Positions 42,618-50,813 of a stretch of DNA of 64,000 nt are shown here, one piece after another. The stretch spans positions 28,283 to 92,282 of the forward strand of contig JAZRJV010000026.1 in the NCBI GenBank assembly GCA_045645985.1, in the 5' to 3' direction. The stretch comes from RGIG9060 sp045645985 (GTDB lineage: Bacteria > Spirochaetota > Spirochaetia > Treponematales > Treponemataceae). Position numbers and translations under genes: made by a program. The number at the start of each line of letters is the position of its first letter. The first letter of the stretch is position 1. The notes beneath the pieces were generated by a model that was not told the origin of the DNA, did no database searches, and saw nothing but the letters and a program-made list of their open reading frames with translations.

Positions 42618-44321
42618 CTACCCCATATCAGAAGTATTCATAGAACGCAAGAAAGCTTCGTTATCTTTGCTCTTTGACATTCTATCAAGCAACAATTCGA
42701 TAATTTCAACATCATCCATAGGACTGATAACTTTTCTGAGAACCCAAATTTTTTGAAGTTGCTCTTCTGTAAGAAGCAAGTCTTCTTTTCGTGTTCCAGA
42801 TTTTTTTATGCTGATTGCAGGGAAAAGTCTGCGTTCTGCAAGTTTTCTTTCAAGGTCAATTTCCATATTTCCAGTACCTTTGAATTCTTCAAAGATAACT
42901 TCATCCATACGGCTTCCTGTTTCGATAAGTGCAGTTGAAATAATTGTTAAACTTCCGCCTTCTTCAACATTACGAGCAGCACCAAAAAATCGTTTTGGCT
43001 TATGAAGTGCATTTGAATCAACACCACCAGACAAAACTTTTCCTGAAGTAGGAACTGTTTGGTTGTAAGCTCTTGCAAGACGAGTAATTGAATCCAAGAA
43101 GATAACAACATCTTTTTTGTGTTCAACTAATCGTTTTGCTTTTTCAAGTACCATTTCTGCAACTTGTACATGGCGAGTTGCCTGTTCATCAAAAGTTGAA
43201 GAAATAACTTCTGCATTGATTGAGCGTTCCATCTCTGTAACTTCTTCTGGTCGTTCATCAATTAAAAGAACAATCAAGTGAACTTCAGGATGATTTTTTG
43301 TAATTGCGTTTGCAATTTTTTGCATCAAAATTGTTTTACCAGCTTTTGGTGGAGCAACAATCAATGCTCGCTGCCCTTTTCCAATCGGACAGAATAAATC
43401 CATAATACGAGTTGAATATTCTGTTGTAATTGTTTCAAGATGTAATTTTTCATCTGGATAAAGCGGAGTTAAATTTTCAAATGGGATACGAGTTTGTGCG
43501 GCACGAGTATCTTCATCGTTTACTGTTTCAATTCTTAAAAGTGCAAAATATCTCTCACCGTCTTTTGGACTACGAATTTGTCCGTATACTGTATCACCTG
43601 TTTTTAAATTAAAAAGTCTAATCTGACTTGGTGAAATATAAACATCGTCTGGACCTGGCAAATAACTATTCTGAGGAGAACGCAAAAATCCATAACCATC
43701 AGGCAAAAGTTCTAAAGCACCTGAAGCAAAAATAATTCCACCATGTTCTGTATGTGCTTTTAAGATGATAAAAATCAAGTCTTGCTTTTTCATTGGAGCA
43801 AGATAATCACTTGTAAACCCATACTTTTCAGCTAATGCACGCAAATCATGCATTCCCATTTTAGTTAATTCATTGATTAAAAGTCTTGGCTTAGAATCTC
43901 TTGTTGCATCATCTTCTATTGTTGCAGGATTTTCTTGTTGATTTTCGTAAGATTGAACATACTGACGAGGATTATCTCGTCTTTGTGGCATTCGTCTTTT
44001 TAATTTTGGTCTAACAGAAGTTTTTTCTTTAGCAGGAAAAACTCTAGTTTCTGTACTACTTGAATTTGTTGTTTCGTTAGTAGAATTTTCTTCTGAATTA
44101 TTATTTTCTTTTACTGTGTTCTCAGAAGTTGAAGTTTCTACAACAGTTGAATTTTCAGAACTTTCAACTGCACTAGAATTTTCTTGGCAATTTACATTTT
44201 CTGATGAATTACCATTTTCTTGTTGATTATCTGACACTAAGTCAAGTTGAAGTTGCTCTTCTGAAGTTGAAACTTTATCTTCAGATGTTGCTTCACTACG
44301 CTTTCGTCTGATTGGTGCCAT
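42618..44321 (-). CDS. rho: Transcription termination factor Rho with long N-terminal low-complexity extension
   Basis: The product is 567 aa against about 420 in E. coli. Residues about 1-130 are rich in S, E, N, Q and T (unstructured), then a KRRMPQRRDNPRQ basic patch. The Rho N-terminal helical domain is NELTKMGMHDLRALAEKYG. The cold-shock RNA-binding domain contains GYGFLRSPQNSYLPGPDDVYVSP-like sequence. The ATPase core has Walker A VAPPKAGKT, Walker B VVIFLDSITRLARAYN and the Q/R loop. Extended Rho proteins in other bacteria change RNA affinity. GGAGA lies before the ATG. Confidence 0.96.
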   Translation of the reverse strand: MAPIRRKRSEATSEDKVSTSEEQLQLDLVSDNQQENGNSSENVNCQENSSAVESSENSTVVETSTSENTVKENNNSEENSTNETTNSSSTETRVFPAKEKTSVRPKLKRRMPQRRDNPRQYVQSYENQQENPATIEDDATRDSKPRLLINELTKMGMHDLRALAEKYGFTSDYLAPMKKQDLIFIILKAHTEHGGIIFASGALELLPDGYGFLRSPQNSYLPGPDDVYISPSQIRLFNLKTGDTVYGQIRSPKDGERYFALLRIETVNDEDTRAAQTRIPFENLTPLYPDEKLHLETITTEYSTRIMDLFCPIGKGQRALIVAPPKAGKTILMQKIANAITKNHPEVHLIVLLIDERPEEVTEMERSINAEVISSTFDEQATRHVQVAEMVLEKAKRLVEHKKDVVIFLDSITRLARAYNQTVPTSGKVLSGGVDSNALHKPKRFFGAARNVEEGGSLTIISTALIETGSRMDEVIFEEFKGTGNMEIDLERKLAERRLFPAISIKKSGTRKEDLLLTEEQLQKIWVLRKVISPMDDVEIIELLLDRMSKSKDNEAFLRSMNTSDMG

Positions 44322-44342
44322 AAAATATTTTCTCCATAATTA

Positions 44343-44771
44343 TTATTTTTTATCGATACCTTGATATAGAGTAAGTGAATCTTTATATTCTGATGAATTC
44401 ATAGAAAATAAATCTGTTTTTTCTGCACTTTCTACCATAGAAATTTTACCTTGAAAATCCACACCATCTTCAATTCTGATTCTTGAAGTTGTAACATTTC
44501 CTTGAATAGTGCTACCATTTTTCATTTCTACAAATTTTTGAGAAACAATATCTCCTCTAACTTTTCCAGAAACAACAACAGAGTTTACAGAAATATTTTC
44601 TACATTACAAATAGCTTCTTTAGAAATTTCCAAATCACCAGTTGCATTTATAGAACCGTTAAATTTTCCAGTAATTACTAAATTATCTTTAAAAGTTAAT
44701 TCACCTGAAAACTCAGTTTCTGTTCCAAGAACTGTAATATTTTTTTCTTTATTTTGATAAAGTTGTGCCAT
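44343..44771 (-). CDS. Bactofilin family cytoskeletal protein
   Basis: The product is 142 aa. The beta-helical bactofilin core has alternating glycine/hydrophobic turns: VLGTETEFSGELTFKDNLVITGKFNGSINATGDLEISKEA, split between repeats, and KVRGDIVSQKFVEMKNGSTIQGNV. Short flanking tails have no membrane helix. Bactofilins polymerise without nucleotide and shape cells; in spirochaetes they influence helical form. AGGAAA precedes the ATG. It sits 21 nt upstream of rho in the same strand. Confidence 0.92.
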   Translation of the reverse strand: MAQLYQNKEKNITVLGTETEFSGELTFKDNLVITGKFNGSINATGDLEISKEAICNVENISVNSVVVSGKVRGDIVSQKFVEMKNGSTIQGNVTTSRIRIEDGVDFQGKISMVESAEKTDLFSMNSSEYKDSLTLYQGIDKK

Positions 44772-44858
44772 ATTATTTCCTAATAAAAACTATAGAAAGT
44801 ATAAAAATTTTTATTATTTTAAAAATTGGAATGAAGTATTTATCTAAAAAATAACTAT

Positions 44859-45161
44859 TTATTCCTCAACAGGTAAATCCCACAATGCTTTTTTTAATTC
44901 TTGTCCTGATCTAAAAGCGGCAACATAATGAGGTGCAACAGAAACTTTATCGCCTGTTTTAGGATTTCTTGCTGATTCTTTACCTTTTCGTAAACGCAAC
45001 TCAAAAGTTCCAAAACCTCGTAATTCTATTGTAGATGAATCTTTTAAAGAAATTTTTACCTGTTCCAAGAAGGAATCAATTACTGTTTGTACAATTTTCT
45101 TATCATAACTGGTATTTTCATACACAGCCTCAACAAGATCAAACTTTGTAACTTTTTTCAT
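44859..45161 (-). CDS. HU/IHF-family DNA-binding protein
   Basis: The product is 100 aa. The HU fold is KFDLVEAVYENTSYDKKIVQTVIDSFLEQV, then the motif ELRGFGTFELRLRKGKESARNPKTGD and a C-terminal helix AAFRSGQELKKAL. The GRNPxTG beta-arm tip is SARNPKTG. It bends or wraps DNA as a nucleoid protein. GGGAG lies about 9 nt before the ATG. It is downstream of rpsT. Confidence 0.95.
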   Translation of the reverse strand: MKKVTKFDLVEAVYENTSYDKKIVQTVIDSFLEQVKISLKDSSTIELRGFGTFELRLRKGKESARNPKTGDKVSVAPHYVAAFRSGQELKKALWDLPVEE

Positions 45162-45249
45162 GGATTATAACTCCCAAAGTCCCACCACAAATAAATCTTG
45201 TTTTACATTAAACAAAGGCTAAAATTATAATTAGATTACCTGATAAACA

Positions 45250-45300
45250 AAAAAGTTGCAGATTGTCTAATTTTTAATCAGACAGTACCTACAACCTTTT
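45250..45300 (-). terminator. Terminator of rpsT
   Basis: An imperfect stem pairs GTTGTAG...CTGTCT with AGACAAT...GCAAC on the minus strand, followed by a T-tract (plus-strand A-tract at 45248-45254). Confidence 0.75.
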
Positions 45301-45304
45301 CATT

Positions 45305-45583
45305 CTAGTTAGCAGCATTAAATGAAGCATTGTATAACTTCATCATGCGTGATTTTTTTCGAGACACAGAATTTTTTGTCAAAATACCTTTTCCTGCAGC
45401 TGTATCAAGCTCTTTAACAAGTACTTTGAGTTTTTCTGAAGCCAAAGCTTCATCTTTAGCGTGAACAGCTTCTACAAATTTTCTTGCAGCTGTGTGAACT
45501 GCACTTTTTGCAGACTTATTACGCAAACGACGAACTTCGCTCTGCTTGTGTCTTTTTTCAGCAGATGATTTCTTTCCTACCAA
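45305..45583 (-). CDS. rpsT: Ribosomal protein S20, probable TTG start
   Basis: I choose TTG 45583 (92 aa, read as MVGKKSSAEKRHKQSEVRRLRNKSAK), since homologues begin MANKKSAEKRHKQ. The run GGGGGG ends 7 nt upstream and may act as a weak Shine-Dalgarno. No ATG is available at the right place. E. coli rpsT also begins with UUG and is autoregulated through that weak start, so similar control is plausible here. S20 is a primary 16S-binding protein of the 30S subunit. Confidence 0.93.
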   Translation of the reverse strand: MVGKKSSAEKRHKQSEVRRLRNKSAKSAVHTAARKFVEAVHAKDEALASEKLKVLVKELDTAAGKGILTKNSVSRKKSRMMKLYNASFNAAN

Positions 45584-45707
45584 AGGAGAACCCCCCAAAC
45601 AAAAAACTGTAATTTATTTTACTAAACATACAAGCATTAGTCAAGTAGTTAAAACTAACGATTATATGTGTAATTACTTGATATACAACAAATAATCAAT
45701 ATTCAAG

Positions 45708-45733
45708 AAAAAAGCCTGCACTACCGCACAGGC
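45708..45733 (-). terminator. Terminator of the small zinc-ribbon gene
   Basis: On the minus strand GCCTG pairs with CAGGC (45729-45733 with 45714-45718) around a 10-nt loop, followed by TTTTTT. Confidence 0.75.
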
Positions 45734-45756
45734 CTATTTAATGAATAAAAAGAAAT

Positions 45757-45927
45757 CTATTTGAAATCTTTAGGTCTTCGTTCTAAACGTTTACACTGTG
45801 TGCATTCTGCAACGTTCTTTAATCTTCCAGTTTCAAATAAAGTCTTCATTACAACTTCGCCACCACATGAGCAGAAAAATTTGTGTGTAGTAACCGAAGT
45901 ACGAGAGTTTTTACTAGCTCCTGCCAT
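45757..45927 (-). CDS. 56-aa zinc-ribbon protein
   Basis: ATG 45927 has a clear TGGAGG nine bases upstream and the frame ends at TAG 45757-45759, followed by a terminator. The protein has the pairs CSC (residues 19-21) and CTQC (42-45) in FFCSCGGEVVMKT and VAECTQCKRLERR, a four-cysteine zinc ribbon, with basic ends (MAGASKNSRTSV and RRPKDFK). It is basic and ribosomal-protein-like in size and lies among translation and nucleoid genes. I do not recognise the family; RNA or ribosome binding is inference. Confidence 0.78.
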   Translation of the reverse strand: MAGASKNSRTSVTTHKFFCSCGGEVVMKTLFETGRLKNVAECTQCKRLERRPKDFK

Positions 45928-45976
45928 ACGTCAGCCTCCAAAAAAATAGTAATTTAAGATAATTATATTATCAAGT

Positions 45977-48088
45977 TTAATTAGTGTCAAGCAAGTATGA
46001 GATTTTCCTACAAATTGTTGATAAACTTTCTATACAAACATTTGTCTTAGGAATACTATTCAAAAATATCGAACCGTATCTTTTAGTAATCAATCGCTTA
46101 TCAAGAACTGTAACAACGCCCTTATCTGTTGATTTTCGCATCAATCTACCAAAACCTTGTCTAAACTTAATAACTGCTTCTGGAACACTTAATTCCATAA
46201 AGGAACTACCGCCTCTTTTATTTATTGCATCACCTCGAGCAGCAAAGACAGGATCAGTTGGAACGCCAAAAGGCAATTTTACGATAATAACTTGAGAAAG
46301 AGACTCTCCTGGAACATCTACACCTTCCCAAAATGAATATGTACCAAATAAAACGCTATTTACATTATTTTTAAATTTCTCTAACAATCGGAATCGATCA
46401 TCATCACCTTGTTTGTACAAATTGATTCCACTAGCAAGCAAAGTTGAAAAACATGAATCATAAGCACTTTTTAATGATTCATACGATGTAAATAAAACTA
46501 AAGTTCTACCATCGCTGGCTTTTATTAAGGAAGGCAAAGAATCTTCAACATAAGCCTGAAAAACAAATTCGTCTGGACTAACAGCATCATTTGGAACTGC
46601 AAACAAAACATTTTTATTATATGGAAATGGAGAATCAAAAATGCCTTGTAAAATTCGTTCTTTATCTTCAAAAAGAATCCCATTTCGTCTCATCCAAAAT
46701 GAAAAATTAGATGCAATTCCCAAAGTTGCTGAAGTACAAACAACTGTTGAAAAAGGCTCAAAAACTCCCTTGTGAAGCAAAGAAGACATATCCAGTGGTG
46801 TTTGATAATAATTTATATATTTTCCCTTCTCTATCCAAAAAACTTTGTCAGGATTTTCATCCCAGCGAGTAAAGTTTACACAAAAGGCGGCCAATGCTTC
46901 TAATCGATGCAAAATAGTCGTTGCTTCCCAAACTGAATCAATTTTTTTATCTTCTTCAGAAATTCCGCCTAGTGTATCACCTAAAATTTTATTTATCAAT
47001 GCTAAATCCGAAGCGATAATTTTAAAAACTTCAAATAAAGATGAAAAATCATATCTAGGATTTTCACAAATTCGAAGAGAATAATTTTTTTGCATCAAAT
47101 TCTCTGTAACTTCTTCAAGCTCCATTAAATGAGATTCTAACAATGAAATTTGCGAAACTAAGTCACCAACACAACTAGATTCAGTAGAAAGCGTTTCTAA
47201 AGAAAAAATCAAACCTGCTTTATTACCTTTTCTTGCTCGATAAATCAAGCGTAATTGCTTTTGTAAACTAAATCGATTAAAACCTTCAGAAAAAAAGCTT
47301 GTTGCAGCATTTTCAATTCCATGAGCTTCATCAAAAACCAATTTTTTGTACGGTGGCAAAACTGCTGCATTCTCAAAACCGTTTGCAAGGCGCATTTCAA
47401 TATCTGCAAAAAGCAAATGATGATTTACAACCAAAATTTGACTAGAAGCGGCTTCTTTTTTCACTTTCATTACAAAACATTTATCTTTATAAAGACAATG
47501 TTGCCCTCTGCAACCATCAGATTCAGAATTTATCTTTTGCCACAATGATTCTGTTGGTAAAAAATTTAAATCGCTTCTATCACCAGATTTTGTAGAATTT
47601 AACCATTCTTTTAAATCATCTAATTCTTCTTTTTCTTCTGTAAATAAATCAATTTCGTTGAGTGTTTCAAAAAAGCGTCGTAAACAAACATAATTTTGAC
47701 GACCTTTTACAAGCAAAGATTTTATTTTTGTTCCAGTGATTTTTTGTGCAAAAGGAATATCTTTTTCAAAAATTTGTTGTTGAAGATTTATCGTTCCTGT
47801 AGAAATTACAATTCTTTCTTTGTTTTGATTTGCCCAGACAATAGAAGGAAGTAAGTATGCAAATGATTTTCCAACTCCAGTTCCAGCTTCAAAAACACCG
47901 ATTTTATCGTCATTAAAGGAGTGACAAATTTTTTTTAACAATTCGATTTGAGAATCACGCTGTTCAAAATTTTCTGTAAGGCTATCCATAGCACCACCTG
48001 CAGAAATCAAACCAGCAAGATTTTCAACATTAAGAGGAATTTGAACTTCCTGAGAAAAATCATCATCTCCAAACATAGTAACACCCAT
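45977..48088 (-). CDS. dinG: DinG/Rad3-like iron-sulfur ATP-dependent DNA helicase
   Basis: The product is up to 703 aa. Walker A is GTGVGKSFAYLLPS, motif II is VFDEAHGIENAA (DEAH), and the C-terminal motifs are VLFGTYSFWEGVDVPG and RQGFGRLMRKSTDKG. Iron-sulfur cluster cysteines appear at YVCLRRFF and in GCRGQHCLYKDKC (XPD-type). It probably unwinds 5'-3' at R-loops, D-loops or G-quadruplexes. ATG 48088 directly abuts the T-tract of the tRNA-Glu terminator; ATG 48076 (MFGDDDFSQ), with GGGTG before it, may be the real start. The symbol is a family-level label. Confidence 0.85.
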   Translation of the reverse strand: MGVTMFGDDDFSQEVQIPLNVENLAGLISAGGAMDSLTENFEQRDSQIELLKKICHSFNDDKIGVFEAGTGVGKSFAYLLPSIVWANQNKERIVISTGTINLQQQIFEKDIPFAQKITGTKIKSLLVKGRQNYVCLRRFFETLNEIDLFTEEKEELDDLKEWLNSTKSGDRSDLNFLPTESLWQKINSESDGCRGQHCLYKDKCFVMKVKKEAASSQILVVNHHLLFADIEMRLANGFENAAVLPPYKKLVFDEAHGIENAATSFFSEGFNRFSLQKQLRLIYRARKGNKAGLIFSLETLSTESSCVGDLVSQISLLESHLMELEEVTENLMQKNYSLRICENPRYDFSSLFEVFKIIASDLALINKILGDTLGGISEEDKKIDSVWEATTILHRLEALAAFCVNFTRWDENPDKVFWIEKGKYINYYQTPLDMSSLLHKGVFEPFSTVVCTSATLGIASNFSFWMRRNGILFEDKERILQGIFDSPFPYNKNVLFAVPNDAVSPDEFVFQAYVEDSLPSLIKASDGRTLVLFTSYESLKSAYDSCFSTLLASGINLYKQGDDDRFRLLEKFKNNVNSVLFGTYSFWEGVDVPGESLSQVIIVKLPFGVPTDPVFAARGDAINKRGGSSFMELSVPEAVIKFRQGFGRLMRKSTDKGVVTVLDKRLITKRYGSIFLNSIPKTNVCIESLSTICRKISYLLDTN

Positions 48089-48123
48089 AAAAAAAAGGCT
48101 TAATCCTAAAAAGAATTAAGCCT
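48089..48123 (-). terminator. Terminator of tRNA-Glu, abutting the dinG start
   Basis: AGGCTTAAT (48097-48105) pairs with ATTAAGCCT (48115-48123). On the minus strand it is followed by a run of eight T that ends at the dinG ATG. Confidence 0.85.
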
Positions 48124-48128
48124 AATTA

Positions 48129-48200
48129 CATCTCCTAGGGGAATTGAACCCCTGTTGTCGGGATGAAAACCCGATGTCCTAACCACTAGACGAAGGAGAC
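48129..48200 (-). tRNA. tRNA-Glu (TTC)
   Basis: Minus-strand cloverleaf. Acceptor GTCTCCT pairs with AGGAGAT, the first pair being G-T. The anticodon loop TTTTCAT (TTC) is closed by CGGG/CCCG. T-arm AGGGG-TTCAATT-CCCCT; discriminator G. CCA is not encoded. Confidence 0.94.
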
Positions 48201-48224
48201 AAGTTGTTGTTCCTTACATTTAAG

Positions 48225-48253
48225 ATACTAACAAATATAAAAATTTATGTCAA
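48225..48253 (-). promoter_or_regulatory. Promoter of tRNA-Glu
   Basis: On the minus strand TTGACA (48248-48253), 17-nt spacer, TAGTAT (48225-48230). Confidence 0.75.
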
Positions 48254-48293
48254 TAACTTTTAAGAAGAAAAATAAATATTTTTATATTTTTTT

Positions 48294-49556
48294 TTACATA
48301 TTCATATCTAGTTTTGACATAATTTTATTATGCAATTTTTTAGAGTCTTCATCATCGAGCCCCAAAGAAATTCCTTTTTGCAAATCATTGAGAGCCTGTG
48401 AATAATTTGAATCATTGTAGCAAGCCAATGCTTTTCTGTAATATACATGAGCTTGAAATCCATTTAATTCCAAAGATTTATCAAATGCTTCTAAAGCTTT
48501 TTCATTTTGCCCTAAAACGCTATAAACAATTCCAACATAATAATACGACCTAAAACTAGAAGGATCATATTTACAACTGTTATTAAAATCCTCTAGAGAT
48601 TGTTCAAAATTATTCATTGCAAATTTTGCCATTCCACGATGTTTATAAATAACTGACAAAACTATGTGGTTTGGAGATGGTTTTGCTTCGATGATTTTTG
48701 TATAAATTTCAACAGCCTTTTCAAGATTACCAGTATTGTGTGCATGTATCGCTTCGAGAATCATATCATCAATAGTTCCTCGAATATAAGGAGACGCCAT
48801 GTCTGTAGGACTTCTCTCGGTTTCAATATTAGTTTCAATTTCTTCGGAATTTTTTTCTAAAATAATTCCTCTTGCAATATTATCAGCTTTATCATAAAAA
48901 CTTTCTCGGCGACAATCTAATTCTTTGTTCAATTTATTTTGATAATCACGAATTTCTTGGAAAATTATATCTGATAAACTCAAACTTGCATTCAACGATG
49001 CTAATTTTCTTCTAAGTGGCAAATCAAATGGAGAAAATTCTGATTTATAAACCAATTCATGCTCTACTTCTGCCCAAGCATCTTGTAAAATTGTTCTAAC
49101 CTGAATTTCGCAAACTAAACCATCAGGAACAGTATCTTTATCAGTTTTAAATTCCTCTGGAATTTCTACCAAAAAGTGAATTGACTCATATCCAAATTCA
49201 CTAAAAGTTCGGTCAGCACCTTTGCGTTCAATTTCAATGATTTTAAATATTTTGGAAATTTGTTCTTCTACTGTTTTTAAATCCTCTAAAAATGCACAAA
49301 TAACACGAATTCCAAGCAAATCTGTAAGAGTTGGTAAATTTTGTTTTCCGATGGATTTTGGTCTTACTCTAAGTAATTTTTTATAATAACTATTAAAATC
49401 CTTAATACGAGTTTTAAAAGTTGGCATTGAGGCTAATTTAAGATTTTTCTTAAGTTTTTGTTCAATACTGAACAAAATAGCTGTTAAAACAGGTTTATAA
49501 GAATCATAAGCAAATTGAAGTTGCTCTTTGTTAGGTATAATAATTTCGTTGTTCAT
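48294..49556 (-). CDS. RelA/SpoT-type (p)ppGpp synthetase domain fused to TPR repeats
   Basis: The product is 420 aa. The N-terminal half (residues about 10-225) is a RelA_SpoT synthetase domain: KTRIKDFNSYYKKLLR, LPTLTDLLGIRVICAFLEDL, GYESIHFLVEIP, LVCEIQVRTILQDAWAEVEHELVYKS. No HD hydrolase domain is seen, as in small alarmone synthetases. Residues about 265-415 form three to four TPR units (AIHAHNTGNLEKAVEIYTKIIE, SSFRSYYYVGIVYSVLGQNEKALEAFDKSL, HVYYRKALACYNDSNYSQALNDLQKGI). It has its own promoter and a leaderless-type start. It may make pppGpp/ppGpp or pGpp under control of a TPR-bound partner. Confidence 0.88.
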   Translation of the reverse strand: MNNEIIIPNKEQLQFAYDSYKPVLTAILFSIEQKLKKNLKLASMPTFKTRIKDFNSYYKKLLRVRPKSIGKQNLPTLTDLLGIRVICAFLEDLKTVEEQISKIFKIIEIERKGADRTFSEFGYESIHFLVEIPEEFKTDKDTVPDGLVCEIQVRTILQDAWAEVEHELVYKSEFSPFDLPLRRKLASLNASLSLSDIIFQEIRDYQNKLNKELDCRRESFYDKADNIARGIILEKNSEEIETNIETERSPTDMASPYIRGTIDDMILEAIHAHNTGNLEKAVEIYTKIIEAKPSPNHIVLSVIYKHRGMAKFAMNNFEQSLEDFNNSCKYDPSSFRSYYYVGIVYSVLGQNEKALEAFDKSLELNGFQAHVYYRKALACYNDSNYSQALNDLQKGISLGLDDEDSKKLHNKIMSKLDMNM

Positions 49557-49563
49557 CTATTAC

Positions 49564-49592
49564 ATTTTAACATGTATAACTTAATAAATCAA
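49564..49592 (-). promoter_or_regulatory. Promoter of the alarmone synthetase gene, giving a leaderless mRNA
   Basis: On the minus strand TTGATT (49587-49592), 17-nt spacer, TAAAAT (49564-49569), then 7 nt to the ATG and no Shine-Dalgarno. Confidence 0.68.
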
Positions 49593-49596
49593 ATAA

Positions 49597-49645
49597 AAAA
49601 AAAGACTATCCGTTACGAAATTATCTCCGTACACGAATAGTCTTT
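49597..49645 (-). terminator. Terminator of flaA
   Basis: AAGACTATCCGT (49602 onward) pairs with the AATAGTCTT arm ending 49644, with one internal mismatch and a long stem. On the minus strand it is followed by nine T. Confidence 0.88.
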
Positions 49646-49665
49646 ACCAGTAGAATAACCTAAGT

Positions 49666-50712
49666 TTATTCTACATCTTCTGAAAGTGAAGATGTGAATG
49701 CTTCTTCTGTAGCCATCTTCTGTTTTTCAAGGAATCTTTCAACTTGATGTGCACCAAAACGAGTCATTTCTGCGTTTTGTTTTGCTGCTTCTTTTTTTCC
49801 AATAATTCCCCATAAATCTTCATCTGCAATATCTCTTTCTGATGTAAGAACAGCTTTGTCATAAATAACTTTTACATCTTTGAAATATCCGATAAAGTCA
49901 TTACCTGCGTGCATAGCATCGCGTGTAATTTGGAATCCTGTAAATTTAACAAAAGGAATTCCGCGTGGGTAAATAGGAATCAAGCGAAGTTCTCTGTTTC
50001 TAACTTCAGTAACATACTGTGGGTTGTTCCACTGTAATTCTTTCCATCCGTCAAAACCAAGATATCCCATGAAGTATCGTCTTTCAATGTTGTCGTTATC
50101 TTTAAGAAGAACATAAAGTCCGTGTGGATAGTTCATACCCATTGTTGTAACAGAAACTGATTTTACTGTTCCAACATTTTTAACAACACCGTAACCATCT
50201 TCAAATCGTGTTTTACCACTTGCTTTTTCTTCATCTGTTTGTGGTTGAATATTACCATCTTCATCAGCAGTTGCCATTGGTTCATATGCAGGAATTTCAA
50301 AAGCTGGAGAAATTCTAGCGTTTGAGTTTACAGCATAAGATGGGAATAAGATTCTTACACCCATTACGCTTTTTCCAGCGAATGGAACTTTTGCTGAGTC
50401 ACGAACTGGAGCAGGAATAACAGTTGAAGTTGTCAAACTATTAATATTTCTTGCTGAAGAATTCAATACAACTTCCCAGTTTTGCATAGCAAGAGAAGTT
50501 TTCATCAATCCTTTTTGTTCGTCAGTGAATGTTGCACCAGCAGTTACACTGTAATCCATTACTGTTCTTCCGTTTTGTGTAGGATTACCATTTTCATCTG
50601 CAACAATATCTGGCTCCATCAAAGTGAAGTCGATAAGTACTGCTTCATCTGCAAATGCTAATGATCCAACAAGGAGGAACGCCATTACTACTAAAATGAA
50701 AGTTCTTTTCAT
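49666..50712 (-). CDS. flaA: Flagellar filament outer-layer (sheath) protein FlaA
   Basis: The product is 348 aa with signal peptide MKRTFILVVMAFLLVGSLAFA, cleaved before DEAV, as expected for FlaA, which reaches the periplasm by Sec rather than the flagellar exporter. The body shows the spirochaete FlaA blocks MGVRILFPSYAVNSNARISPAF, GMNYPHGLYVLLKDNDNIERRYFMGYLGFDGWKELQWNNP and GNDFIGYFKDVKVIYDKAVL. It covers the FlaB core and affects filament stiffness. Its promoter is sigma-70-like, unlike flaB1. GGAG precedes the ATG. Confidence 0.95.
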   Translation of the reverse strand: MKRTFILVVMAFLLVGSLAFADEAVLIDFTLMEPDIVADENGNPTQNGRTVMDYSVTAGATFTDEQKGLMKTSLAMQNWEVVLNSSARNINSLTTSTVIPAPVRDSAKVPFAGKSVMGVRILFPSYAVNSNARISPAFEIPAYEPMATADEDGNIQPQTDEEKASGKTRFEDGYGVVKNVGTVKSVSVTTMGMNYPHGLYVLLKDNDNIERRYFMGYLGFDGWKELQWNNPQYVTEVRNRELRLIPIYPRGIPFVKFTGFQITRDAMHAGNDFIGYFKDVKVIYDKAVLTSERDIADEDLWGIIGKKEAAKQNAEMTRFGAHQVERFLEKQKMATEEAFTSSLSEDVE

Positions 50713-50754
50713 TCAAAGCTCCTTTTATACACGTTATGTAGCCCTGTATATACA

Positions 50755-50782
50755 AGTATATCAATGTTATAAAATTTGTCAA
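50755..50782 (-). promoter_or_regulatory. Sigma-70-type promoter of flaA
   Basis: On the minus strand TTGACA (50777-50782), 16-nt spacer, TATACT (50755-50760). Confidence 0.72.
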
Positions 50783-50813
50783 CGCTTTTTTTTATTGTTT
50801 AACAAATTTTATT

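Noticed and set aside
45761..45949. A 62-codon plus-strand open frame
   Set aside because: It is antisense to the 56-aa zinc-ribbon gene, which has the better ribosome site, cysteine motif and terminator.
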